A stretch of 54,562 nt of DNA from positions 1-54,562 of the forward strand of contig CAMBEP010000033.1 of the NCBI GenBank assembly GCA_945865635.1, read 5' to 3'. Positions within the stretch are counted from its first letter, which is position 1, and each line of letters starts with the position of its first letter. Below the pieces are notes generated by a model. That model worked only from the letters and a program-made list of their open reading frames with translations, was not told where the DNA came from and searched no databases. A program made the translations under genes and the position numbers. Positions 9,780 through 18,425 of this stretch are shown here, piece by piece. The DNA is from Candidatus Kuenenia stuttgartensis. GTDB taxonomy: Bacteria > Planctomycetota > Planctomycetia > Isosphaerales > Isosphaeraceae.

Positions 9780-10718
9780 TTGATCGCTTTTCCCAAACCG
9801 GTTGCCTGAGCCTCTATTATCCTTAGGATCCGCAGTATCGTTATCGTCAGAACGATCTTCCCATCTTAACATTATTGAGATTAGCAGGATTCTGGGCTTT
9901 CGTGCAGAGCACCATGGATCTGACCCAAGAATCTGGTACATGTACCGACAAGTTACCACCCAAGGCTTAAAAAATCAAAGGAAGCAACATAGGGTATATG
10001 ATATCAGGAAAAAAGAGCCTAACATTGGCGATTCAATCGCAATGAGGAAAAGCCGATCATCGATCGAGACAGACTTCATGAATTATCGGGAGAATCGATG
10101 ACGATCCTGGGATCTGACTTTGACCGGTACCAGGCCAAGAGCTCTTAAATTTTTATCTGAAAGGGGAATACGTGAATTGAGCACGACCGCTATCAGAAAT
10201 GGACCGATGGATTGCGGAAAAAAGTCTCGGATAGAGTGGAATAGGGTTGGACGCATGTCGATCGTTCTCCAATAACCTAAGGTGAAGGATCATTTGCGAC
10301 GATTCCCAGCAGGAATTGAAAATCATCGCATAGCGAAGAGGCCGCATGGAAGAGATGTCAAGGATGGTAGACATCCCTTATAGTAATACCTTACAGCCCA
10401 GAGCAGACAAAGTCATCATGATGATTCTGGATTTCCTTCCTGCATCGCAGCAATTATTACCCCTTATCTCTATGTGAATATATATGTTACGACATCACAA
10501 ACATCATCATACAAATCTTAAGATTCAACAAAATTGTTTGGACAAGGGCGTTCTGGCGGAAGAAAAAAAATATCAATTTCCGACATCTTTTCGACCACCG
10601 CTTGACGGGTTACGCTATGATAATGTGAGGTGACGATTGACGGATCTCTGGGATTCCGGCTCTGGCCAAGTCCTCTATTGATTGACATTCACACAGGAAA
10701 ATTCAGGCGAAATCCAAA
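9780..10718. other. 939-bp non-coding stretch between divergent genes
   Basis: It separates the minus-strand barrel gene from the plus-strand SnoaL-like gene, so it should contain both promoters. Short reading frames at 9802-10101 (plus) and 10153-10374 (minus) have no recognisable similarity, no convincing ribosome binding site, and odd composition. A TTGACA hexamer at 10682-10687 has no good -10 partner. I see no RNA gene or repeat in it. Confidence 0.5.
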
Positions 10719-11678
10719 ATGAATCTGCGACCATTCCGGAATTTGATTCCGATCCTGATTTTGCAAATGTCTACTTCGATGGTATTTGGGCAGCCTGCGG
10801 CACCGGCGAAGTCAGCTTGGAACGACCAACAGAAGCAGGTTGTGGAGGCGATTGACCGCTACACCCTGGCTTTTAACAAGTTGGATACGAAGCTTCTGGC
10901 AAGTTTTTTCAGCGACGATGCCCGGCTTGTGGGTGTTGACGGGGCGATTTTCGAGGGCCGCGATGCCATTCTGGGTCTTTTTCAAGAAGGCTTTCGGGGC
11001 AATCCCGGGCTCAAGATGACAAATGATGTGCGAAACATTCGGATTCTGAGCGACACGGTGGCGATCGAAGAAGGGTTTAGCTCCACCACGACGGAAGTGG
11101 ACAAGAAGCCTTCGGTGGTGGCCTATCATGTGGTTCATGTCAAGCGCGATGGCCATTGGGTCATGTTTGATATTTTTGAGACAGCACCGGTCGAGGACCC
11201 TTCTGAAAACATGCATTCCGAGCGACTTGCAGGATTGGACACGATTGTGGGAGAGTGGGTCGAGGAGACTGAATCCGCCACAATTCGGCACAGTGCACGC
11301 TGGTCGCCCAGCCACAATTACCTTTTGATCGATTACATTGCCGAGACGGGTACTGGCAAGCCCAAGACGATTGCAACCCAACGGGTGGGCTGGGACAAGA
11401 AGTCGAAGTCGATTCGGTCGTGGCTATTCGAGGAGGACGGCGGGCACGGCACAGCCCTTTGGACGCCTGAGACCGTTGGCAAGGGTTGGAAGCTTCGTGG
11501 CGAAGCGGTTTTGTCAGATGGTCGAGTAGTGACTGGGACGACGGTATTTGATGCCAGCAAGTCGGGCCAGATCACGATCCGCAGCTATGACCGCACGGCA
11601 AATGGCGAAGCCATTGAAGATGCCACAATCCGGCTCCTTGTCCGCAAACCACCCTCATTGCCTGCCAACAAGCGATAA
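10719..11678 (+). CDS. exported SnoaL-like (SgcJ/EcaC type) two-domain protein, copy 1
   Basis: 319 aa. A signal peptide (about residues 1-25, ending VFGQ) is followed by an NTF2/SnoaL-like domain (about 36-155; VVEAIDRYTLAFNKLDTKLL, FSDDARLVGVDG, GRDAILGLF) and then a lipocalin-like DUF1579-type domain (about 170-310; LDTIVGEWVEETES, VGWDKKSKSIRSWLFEEDGG). SgcJ/EcaC proteins are stress- or biosynthesis-associated small ligand-binding folds; no catalytic activity is assignable. It lies 102 bp upstream of the glycine-rich TPR gene, and the same gene pair recurs inverted at 19165-22754. The paralogue there shares domain order and many blocks, for example the FNK segment and the SRRIKSWTFDAAGGHGT counterpart of the second-domain motif. 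Confidence 0.85.
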   Translation: MNLRPFRNLIPILILQMSTSMVFGQPAAPAKSAWNDQQKQVVEAIDRYTLAFNKLDTKLLASFFSDDARLVGVDGAIFEGRDAILGLFQEGFRGNPGLKMTNDVRNIRILSDTVAIEEGFSSTTTEVDKKPSVVAYHVVHVKRDGHWVMFDIFETAPVEDPSENMHSERLAGLDTIVGEWVEETESATIRHSARWSPSHNYLLIDYIAETGTGKPKTIATQRVGWDKKSKSIRSWLFEEDGGHGTALWTPETVGKGWKLRGEAVLSDGRVVTGTTVFDASKSGQITIRSYDRTANGEAIEDATIRLLVRKPPSLPANKR

Positions 11679-11780
11679 AGACGTGGTCGCTGCAAGCGAT
11701 TTAAGTGCCCTTCGGAATGGAATCGAACGGATATTACAAACTAGATCCATCACTATTTTGCGGAATTTATGAGGCATATC

Positions 11781-13616
11781 ATGCAATTCAGGTCACAAGC
11801 TTTTCGTTCGTCGATTCTCGTACTTTCCATGATCGGTATTTCGATTCCAGAGGCTCATGCCTTTCGTGGCGGTGGCGGCTTTCGTGGAGGCGGCGGCGGC
11901 GGCGGCGGAATGCGGGGCGGCAGCTTCGGCGGTGGTGGGATGGGCGGGATGAGTGGGATGAGAGGCGGAAGCATGGGAGGAATGGGTGGCGGCATGTCGC
12001 GGCCCAATATGGGTGCTGGAGGAGGAGGCGAACGTTCGTTCCGGCCATCGGAAGGCATTCGCCCGTCGGCGGGTGGTGGAGGGGCTTCAATGGCAGGTGG
12101 TCGGGGCGGGGATCTGGGCCGTGGTGGTACTGGAGAATTCGGCAGAGGCGGAGATACGCACCCAGACTTTGGTCAGAAGCCACCCTGGAATGGCGGAGGC
12201 GAGGCTGGCCGAAACGTGAACCCTGGAAATCGCGGAAATTTGAACAACAACACCGCGAATCGCGGGAATTTTGACAACAATACCGCCAATCGCAACAATT
12301 TCAACAACAACAATCTTAACCGGAATAATTTCAACAATAATAATTTCAATCGCAATAACTTCAACAACTGGGGCATGAATCGCGCTGGTGGCTGGGGATA
12401 TCGCTCAGGATATGGCTACAGGCCCAGCTACTGGGGAAACCATGGCAATTGGTACAATGGATATTGGGGCTGGCACCGGCCGATGATCAATAATTTTTAT
12501 GGTGGAAACGGTGGATACGGATGGGGCATGGGCACCGGCCTGCTGATGGGTGGCCTGAGTGGCTGGGCGCTTGGCTCAAGCCTTAACAATTGGGGGTATA
12601 TGCCTTACAGCAACCCGTATTATGTGCCTACAAACACGGTTTCTGTTTCGCAGCCCATTTATGCCGATGGTGCATCACAGCCGACTTATACGCAAGCGAA
12701 TTACAATTATTCGCAGCCAATTAACACCGAAGCCCCAACACCGGACCAAGCTGTTTCAGACCAGGCCCTGGCGACCTTTGATCAGGCCCGAAACGACTTC
12801 ATGTCGACGAATTATCAGGCCGCATTGACAGGTGTGGAAAAGGCGATCGGGCAGCTTCCAAACGATGCTGTGCTGCATGAGTTTCGGGCGATTACGCTTT
12901 TTGCCCTGGGCCGATTTGCCGATGCCTCATCGACCCTCTATCCCGTGCTTTCCATTCAGCCGGGCATGGACTGGACCACGCTTTCAAGCCTGTACACCAA
13001 TATCAACACCTACACAGCTCAGCTCAGGGCACTTGAGGCCGACCGCGACGCGAATCCGAATAATCCGGCAGACCTATTTCTACTGGGTTATCTGTATTCG
13101 TCGATGGGATATAAGGACCAGGCAGCAAATGAGCTGACCAAACTTGTTGCAATCGAGCCGAAGGACACACTCTCCGCTGGCCTGCTCAAGGCGATCCAAA
13201 ACTCGGATAAATCCTTGAGTGACGGAACAGGAACCGTTGCGGCGGCCAACAATGCGGCGGATGCACCTGCGCCGGCCACGCAGGAGACCACTGCAAACAA
13301 GCCTGAAACGGTCAGGAATCCGGTCCCGGCCCCGATGTTGACCGGAAGCTGGTCGGCCAAGCCTGACGAATCGAGAGCCATTACATTAACCTTTGAGTCG
13401 GATTCCAAATTCACCTGGAGCTTCACTCAACCGAGCGGTCCGGCCAGCATGTTCAAGGGCACCTATACCTATGCCGAAGGTGTGCTTACGCTTGTTTCAA
13501 ACCAGAATGGCCAGGTGATGGTCGGGCGCCTTGAAAAACAGGCAGACAACCAGTTTCAATTTGTGACAGTGGGTTCAGGCAAAGGCGACCCAGGCCTGAA
13601 CTTCATGAAGAATTGA
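11781..13616 (+). CDS. glycine/asparagine-rich exported TPR protein, copy 1
   Basis: 611 aa from ATG 11781, preferred because GAGG lies 6 bases upstream; ATG 11769 is 12 bases earlier in frame. Order: signal peptide ending EAHA; glycine-rich region with RGGGG/GGMGGM repeats (about 30-150); Asn-rich repeats of the type NNFNRNN (about 165-210); a Trp/Tyr/Gly-rich block (YRPSYWGNHGNWYNGYWGW) with a glycine-zipper-like hydrophobic stretch; TPR-like helices (about 325-470; ARNDFMSTNYQAALTGVEKA, LHEFRAITLFALGRF, LFLLGYLYSSMGYKDQA); Ala/Pro linker; and a small C-terminal beta domain (LTGSWSAKPDESRAITLTFE). Probably a cell-surface or periplasmic protein. Likely co-transcribed with the SnoaL-like gene upstream. 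Copy 2 is at 19165-21666. Confidence 0.85.
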   Translation: MQFRSQAFRSSILVLSMIGISIPEAHAFRGGGGFRGGGGGGGGMRGGSFGGGGMGGMSGMRGGSMGGMGGGMSRPNMGAGGGGERSFRPSEGIRPSAGGGGASMAGGRGGDLGRGGTGEFGRGGDTHPDFGQKPPWNGGGEAGRNVNPGNRGNLNNNTANRGNFDNNTANRNNFNNNNLNRNNFNNNNFNRNNFNNWGMNRAGGWGYRSGYGYRPSYWGNHGNWYNGYWGWHRPMINNFYGGNGGYGWGMGTGLLMGGLSGWALGSSLNNWGYMPYSNPYYVPTNTVSVSQPIYADGASQPTYTQANYNYSQPINTEAPTPDQAVSDQALATFDQARNDFMSTNYQAALTGVEKAIGQLPNDAVLHEFRAITLFALGRFADASSTLYPVLSIQPGMDWTTLSSLYTNINTYTAQLRALEADRDANPNNPADLFLLGYLYSSMGYKDQAANELTKLVAIEPKDTLSAGLLKAIQNSDKSLSDGTGTVAAANNAADAPAPATQETTANKPETVRNPVPAPMLTGSWSAKPDESRAITLTFESDSKFTWSFTQPSGPASMFKGTYTYAEGVLTLVSNQNGQVMVGRLEKQADNQFQFVTVGSGKGDPGLNFMKN

Positions 13617-13629
13617 ATCAAGCCGTTCC

Positions 13630-13668
13630 ATCAGGCATACTCAAAAGTCTTGGGTGTGCCTGATTTAT
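13630..13668 (+). terminator. rho-independent terminator after the TPR gene (copy 1)
   Basis: Arms ATCAGGCATAC (13630-13640) and GTGTGCCTGAT (13654-13664) pair with one wobble and are followed by a T-rich run. It lies 13 bp after the stop codon. Confidence 0.7.
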
Positions 13669-13680
13669 TCTCTTTATACT

Positions 13681-13936
13681 TGTCGCGGTCAAAAAAGAGA
13701 CATCCTGTAACAGAATGATCCCGGAGGCATCAAAGCAAGTAGCCGGTGGTTGAGCGAAGCGACACCTTCCGGTCATGAGGTCTGAAAAAAGCTGCTGGCA
13801 CCAGGGCAGGGCTGCAAGACCTTATGTCGCGTCGTCGTCCGGTGGTGTCGTCGCTGACGCTCCTCAACCACCGGCTAATGGCTCCAGATGCCTCCGGCAT
13901 CGTTTTGATCAAAAAGTGCCATTCATGACCGCGAAG
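13681..13936. repeat. MITE-like imperfect palindromic repeat, full copy R1
   Basis: About 255 bp that align end to end with the reverse complement of 45160-45417. The element is itself a long imperfect inverted repeat: the left half has GGAGGCATC, AGCCGGTGGTTGAGCGAAGC and GACACC; the right half has the complement order GGTGTCGTC, CTCCTCAACCACCGGCT and ATGCCTCCGGCAT. Its termini carry the inverted repeat CGCGGTCA (13684-13691) and TGACCGCG (13926-13933). No transposase is encoded. It sits between two convergent genes. Confidence 0.8.
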
Positions 13937-13958
13937 AGTATAAGATTTAAATTGCTTT

Positions 13959-15437
13959 TTAGGCTACACCAAACGAACGCATGGTCAGAATTAGGTGAAC
14001 TTTGTTAAGTGGCCTGGTAGAGACACCTGAATCTGCTTCAAGATAGGTATCAACAGACCTGAATTGAAAGCATTTCAGAAACAAGGTCAGGCAGACGAAT
14101 GCCTCGGCTTCGCTGAAATGCTTGCCGATGCAGACTCTTGGTCCGTGCCCGAACCCAAAATGCAAATTATCTTTGGTTGATCTGCCAAATGCCTTCATAT
14201 TTGCTTCATTCCAGCGATCTGGAGCGAACTGGGTCGCCGGGAAGCCAGTGGCGGCCTTTCCCCAATATTTCTCGGAGCGGCTTGTATGATATGTCGCCAG
14301 AACCAGATGAGTTCCGGAAGGGATATGGATTGTGCCTTGATTTGTAGTGATGGAAGTGTCTCGCAATGCAATTCTTGGGAGAAAATAAAGGGCGTTGTTC
14401 AGCCTCAGACTTTCGAGCATGACTTTTTGAAGATAAACTGCCTTGCCCCGAGCCTCGGGGGTCATGTCCGTACAGGCAAGTGCTTCCTGATAGGCTTTTT
14501 CCTGTGAGTCCGGATCGCGACCCAAATTCAACAATGTCCAGCTTATATACGAAGCCGTAGCCTCCAGAGCACCCGCCAGGAAGACTCGCACATTGCTTTT
14601 AATGGCATCGTCGGACCCCGAAGCAATCAGCATGGGCCAGAACCCGGCACTTTCATCGCGCGAGGCGATCACTTTCTCGACCAATTCCTCAAAGATTTGC
14701 CGATCCCGCTTCAGTCTGGCATGCTTACGAGTCAGGGCGGGGAGCCTGAATACAGGCAATCGACACGGGTTAGCCACGGTATCAAGCATGATGTAATGAA
14801 TTACATTTTCAATCGCCGGCAGGTATTTGTCGCGAATTTCAGCTTGCGTTATATTCGCACCAAACAGGACATTGACCAAAAGATTCAGCATCACGGCCTT
14901 GATGTCATTTTCGAGATGCATCGGGTGCTCATTTAACATCGAGGTTCGGACCTTCTCTGCCAATTCCTCTAATTGTGGCTCAAGAGCAGTTTTTATGGTG
15001 TTTTCAAGGTTATGAAATACGTCATATGTCTGAACCGCTTTGGTGCCAAGAACTCGGACAATTCCCGACTTATGACGCTGCCAAAGTTCGCCCTGCGCAT
15101 ACAATAAATTGTTTTTTCCGACCACACGACCAATTCTCTGGGTCGGTAGAGTGTCGCGATCAAAATCGCCACCGTTGGCTGTCTCAAGTGTGATCTGCCG
15201 AATCATTTCCGGGTCACGAATAAAAAGGATTGGAGTAAAACCGGGCAAATCAAAGTATTTCAAATCCTGATCGTCCTGAAAGACATAATCGAGAATCTTC
15301 AACGGATTTCGAAAAGATCGGGCTGTCACACGTATCGTTTCAAGTATAGGCAAACGCACGACTTTCAGCGAACCCGAGAATCGACTTTTTCTTAGTATTT
15401 GACCAGGCAAATATTTAAACCGGCTGAAAATTGACAA
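13959..15437 (-). CDS. cytochrome P450
   Basis: Heme-thiolate monooxygenase-type protein of 492 aa with all key motifs: I-helix AGALEATASY (the oxygen-activating Thr is present), K-helix ESLR, and the heme-binding loop FGFGHGPRVCIGKH with Cys436 as axial ligand. No N-terminal membrane anchor is evident, as in soluble bacterial P450s. The start is uncertain: the longest frame begins with TTG at 15437 with a weak ribosome binding site, and no good internal ATG exists before residue 70. No ferredoxin or ferredoxin reductase gene lies nearby, so electrons must come from elsewhere. It stands alone between the repeat R1 and the second DUF1501 gene. The substrate cannot be inferred. Confidence 0.93.
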   Translation of the reverse strand: MSIFSRFKYLPGQILRKSRFSGSLKVVRLPILETIRVTARSFRNPLKILDYVFQDDQDLKYFDLPGFTPILFIRDPEMIRQITLETANGGDFDRDTLPTQRIGRVVGKNNLLYAQGELWQRHKSGIVRVLGTKAVQTYDVFHNLENTIKTALEPQLEELAEKVRTSMLNEHPMHLENDIKAVMLNLLVNVLFGANITQAEIRDKYLPAIENVIHYIMLDTVANPCRLPVFRLPALTRKHARLKRDRQIFEELVEKVIASRDESAGFWPMLIASGSDDAIKSNVRVFLAGALEATASYISWTLLNLGRDPDSQEKAYQEALACTDMTPEARGKAVYLQKVMLESLRLNNALYFLPRIALRDTSITTNQGTIHIPSGTHLVLATYHTSRSEKYWGKAATGFPATQFAPDRWNEANMKAFGRSTKDNLHFGFGHGPRVCIGKHFSEAEAFVCLTLFLKCFQFRSVDTYLEADSGVSTRPLNKVHLILTMRSFGVA

Positions 15438-15501
15438 GCTTGTAGTCTCGTTTTTCCGCTTTTTTTCAATTCCAAAAATCTTCCAGGGCGACCAACTTTT
15501 T

Positions 15502-16917
15502 TTAGCCGACTAGCTCAGCCAATGGTGATGAGAACTGGAGCAACGGCTGTGGACGGCCTGACGGATCCTCCAGGAAGGTGCTGGCCGGATCAATTCCAAG
15601 ATTGTGGTAAAGGGTTGCAAAGACCTCCTGTACATGCACTGGCCGCGAATGGGCGGAAGCGGCGTCTTTGTCGGTGCTGCCGATGACCTGACCAGCTCGG
15701 ATTCCGCCTCCGGCAAGCATCGCCATGCCGACCTGCGGCCAATGATTTCGGCCTGCATTGGCGGAATCGATTCGCGGCGAACGACCAAATTCCCCCCAAA
15801 CCACGATTGAGACATTTTGGAGCATCCCGCGTTCCTCCAGGTCTTCGATCAATGTGGCAAGGCCATGGTCCAGAATCGGCAAGACTTGTTGCATTCGACC
15901 AAAGTTGTCGCTGTGTGTGTCGAAATCGCTGATCGAAAGGCTTACGCAGCGGACCCCGGCCTCGACCAATCGTCGAGCCAGCAAAAACTTTCGGACGGCA
16001 TCTGGCCCGTCGGCCGTTTGGAAAGGCTTTTTCTGTCCAGCGTTTTTGAGAGTGTAGCGATCAAGAATTTCTGGATCTTCCTGAGAGAGGTCCATGGCTT
16101 TAGCGAATCGGCCTGATGTCAGCATCTGCACGGCCTGCTGAGAAAACGTATCGAGCGACATGGCGGATATGGATTTGTCTAACGCACTCTGCATTTCATC
16201 AATCTGATTTCGGAGCCGAATACGATCAAATACGCGCTGAGCCGACAAACTTGGCGGAAGTGACAATTGAGTGGCATGCTCCGGGCCAAGCTTTGAAAGC
16301 TCTTTGACCATGCCTGGCTCAAGCTCTCGCTTGAACAACTTTGAGATATCGGGCCGAAACGGCTGATAGGACTGGCCCAGGAAACCGGGCCGGGCACTGT
16401 TGCGCACAAACGGACGTCCCTGCATAAGGTCGACGAAGGCCGGGATTTCACTCGTCGTTGGGCCTTTGAGCCTTGAAACAACCGATCCGAGGGCGGGCCT
16501 GCCTCCGATCGACTTGAGATCGATCTCTTTGAAGCCCGATTGGACCTGAAAGGCATCGTGAGCATCAGCAGAGCCGACTAGTGACCGAATAAAGGCGATC
16601 CTGTCCGCCATCATGGCCAGCTTTGGGAGGTGCTCGCAAATGGAATAGCCGTGAATTCTGGTCTGAATGGGTTTGAACAAGCCACGTATTTCGGCTGGAG
16701 CATCGGGCTTAAGGTCGATCATATCCTGATGGGGCGGTCCGCCGTCGAGATGAATATTGATCACGGCCTTATGGGAAGAGCCAATTCCAGCCGCCGCTTC
16801 GGCCCTCAGCAAGTTCGCCAGAGTCAGGCCACCCATACCCCAGCCAATGGAGCGAAAAAAATTGCGACGGGTCTGAGGACCATAAAACGGATATTCGCGG
16901 CCTTCGATTGTAAACAT
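15502..16917 (-). CDS. DUF1501 domain-containing protein, second copy
   Basis: 471 aa. The N-terminus lacks a long signal but has an RR leader about 15 residues in (GPQTRRNFFRSIGWGMGG), typical for this subgroup. Family blocks: AVINIHLDGGPPHQDMIDLK, FIRSLVGSADAHDAFQVQSG, VVWGEFGRSPRI and GRNHWPQVGMAMLAGGG, ending with HVQEVFATLYHNLGIDP. GGAG lies 5 bases before the ATG. It belongs to a different subgroup from the copy at 3752-5185 (FGRSPRI versus FGRTPFA). It has no DUF1549/DUF1553 partner next to it; the nearest same-strand neighbour upstream is the ThuA gene 291 bp away. Function is not established for the family. Confidence 0.92.
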   Translation of the reverse strand: MFTIEGREYPFYGPQTRRNFFRSIGWGMGGLTLANLLRAEAAAGIGSSHKAVINIHLDGGPPHQDMIDLKPDAPAEIRGLFKPIQTRIHGYSICEHLPKLAMMADRIAFIRSLVGSADAHDAFQVQSGFKEIDLKSIGGRPALGSVVSRLKGPTTSEIPAFVDLMQGRPFVRNSARPGFLGQSYQPFRPDISKLFKRELEPGMVKELSKLGPEHATQLSLPPSLSAQRVFDRIRLRNQIDEMQSALDKSISAMSLDTFSQQAVQMLTSGRFAKAMDLSQEDPEILDRYTLKNAGQKKPFQTADGPDAVRKFLLARRLVEAGVRCVSLSISDFDTHSDNFGRMQQVLPILDHGLATLIEDLEERGMLQNVSIVVWGEFGRSPRIDSANAGRNHWPQVGMAMLAGGGIRAGQVIGSTDKDAASAHSRPVHVQEVFATLYHNLGIDPASTFLEDPSGRPQPLLQFSSPLAELVG

Positions 16918-17208
16918 TACAGGCTCCGCAATGGGGGGAAACCACAGGCAGGCATCAATTATCAGACGGGGCAGGCACTCTGTTTTTCAAGATCGGTTCA
17001 CGAGCAGATCATAGTTTAAAATATGATGACATTTGGGGTTCGGGTCAAGCGTCTGGTTTCGGAAACAGAAAAGAAAATTGGGAATCCAGGCCCAGACTTC
17101 ATTGCAATTCCAAGTCTCCGGCCGGTTCATTTCGGAATGAAAAATTATGCCCACGCAAATACATGAGCATATTTTCAATTTTTTGTAGCCTAAGGCCTTA
17201 ACGGTCGA

Positions 17209-18117
17209 TCACTCGGCCTTTTTGGCCGGGGCGGGTCGCTTTGGTATTTCGTCGTAGCCTGGCAAAACGTCCTTGACGTCTGACTTGGTTGAGCCTTCAG
17301 CATCGCCCAGAATGAATTTCAGGCCGCCTGAGAGCAATTGCTTGTAGTGGGCATTGGCCCATACATCTTCGCGGTGGCCCATGGATGTGTAGAAGACGCG
17401 GCCTTTGCCATGCTGGCGAGACCATGTCTGTGGGAAGTTCGGGCGATGATATTCCCAGCCGTTCATGCCTTTAGTGACCTGTGCGTAGATCACGTGCATG
17501 TCGTCGGCGATATTGATCAGCGAGTACCACTCATCGTTGATTTCAAATTCGTGGTGACCGAAGCCGTCGGCACCGGGGAATTTACCGTCTTTGATGAGCA
17601 GCTTGGAAACTTGTTGAGGACCATGGGAGATGAACTCTCCACCAATCATCTGAATATAGGGGTCGTCCTTGCCTTTGCCGCGGTGATGGCCGAAGGTGTC
17701 GGTGGCGCAGTGCATGCCCATGAAACCCTTGCCGCCTGAGATGGCTGCATAAAGGGCTTCTTCGCCTTTAGGCGACATGGCAGGCTGCTTGTCGGTGCCA
17801 GTCTTGGTCAGGTCGCCTGTGGTTTCAAAGGCGAATGCATCCCACTGGCCGATCTGGTCGGGCTCAAAGAGGCGTCCATCTTTACTGCAAGTCACTTCCA
17901 GGCCAAGACTTTTGCCGATTTCCGTAAAAATCTTGTCAGCATGTGATGGCTCACCATTCGGGCCGCGTTTGATCACGGAGTGTTCAAAACCTGAGCTTTT
18001 CGTGAAAAACAGGACTTTTTTACCGGCCAGAGCAGAATGACCTAAGGCTGAGCTGGCAGCCAGGCCAGTCAGGCCAAGGGCAGATGATTGCAGGAAACTG
18101 CGTCGGTCCATAGACAT
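17209..18117 (-). CDS. ThuA domain-containing protein, exported
   Basis: 302 aa with an RR leader (MDRRSFLQSSALGLTG) and cleavage region near SALA, followed by a ThuA (class I glutamine amidotransferase-like fold) domain. Visible ThuA blocks are KKVLFFTKSSGFEHS, GPNGEPSHADKIFTEIGK, GGKGFMGMHCATDTF, GGEFISHGPQQ and GRVFYTSMGHREDVW. The Cys and His in MHCATDTFGHH occupy the position of the fold's nucleophile region. ThuA of rhizobia takes part in trehalose catabolism through a 3-keto intermediate; exported planctomycete members are of unknown substrate. It is divergent from the thioredoxin-like gene at 18426. Confidence 0.9.
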   Translation of the reverse strand: MSMDRRSFLQSSALGLTGLAASSALGHSALAGKKVLFFTKSSGFEHSVIKRGPNGEPSHADKIFTEIGKSLGLEVTCSKDGRLFEPDQIGQWDAFAFETTGDLTKTGTDKQPAMSPKGEEALYAAISGGKGFMGMHCATDTFGHHRGKGKDDPYIQMIGGEFISHGPQQVSKLLIKDGKFPGADGFGHHEFEINDEWYSLINIADDMHVIYAQVTKGMNGWEYHRPNFPQTWSRQHGKGRVFYTSMGHREDVWANAHYKQLLSGGLKFILGDAEGSTKSDVKDVLPGYDEIPKRPAPAKKAE

Positions 18118-18425
18118 CTTGGGAATATCTCCTGGGTGGGATGTGTGAAAACTGGTTCTTGGGGAAAGCGATATTCAGCATTGGGGTGAGCCATGGGAAG
18201 CGAATTCCGATAGCACTGGCCAGCCATAGATCGCCATTTTTTTTGTGGTCTCATCTAACTTGACGGAAAAGTGCGATTCAATCAAGTCATGAGCCTCGAA
18301 ATCTTTCGGATTGACCCACCAGGACTGATGAGTCAGAATGGGTGTAGCTGTCGGATCGGTTCCCGATTTGACAGCAGACAGACTTGTGGTGATCCGATGT
18401 TACGAACTTTTTTGGAGACAGCCCA
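18118..18425. other. divergent intergenic region (ThuA / thioredoxin-like gene)
   Basis: 308 bp that must hold promoters for both flanking genes. A perfect TTGACA (18368-18373) points toward the plus-strand gene but no good -10 follows at 17 bases. GGAGACAG just before 18426 is the ribosome binding site of the thioredoxin-like gene. Nothing else was recognised. Confidence 0.4.

Noticed and set aside
9802..10374. Two short frames in the 9780-10718 gap
   Set aside because: No homology that I recognise, poor start signals and no conserved spacing to neighbours.
12220..12370. Regularly spaced AACAACAA-type repeats resembling a repeat array
   Set aside because: They are in-frame Asn-rich codons (NNFNRNN units) of a coding sequence; no unique spacers, so not a CRISPR array.
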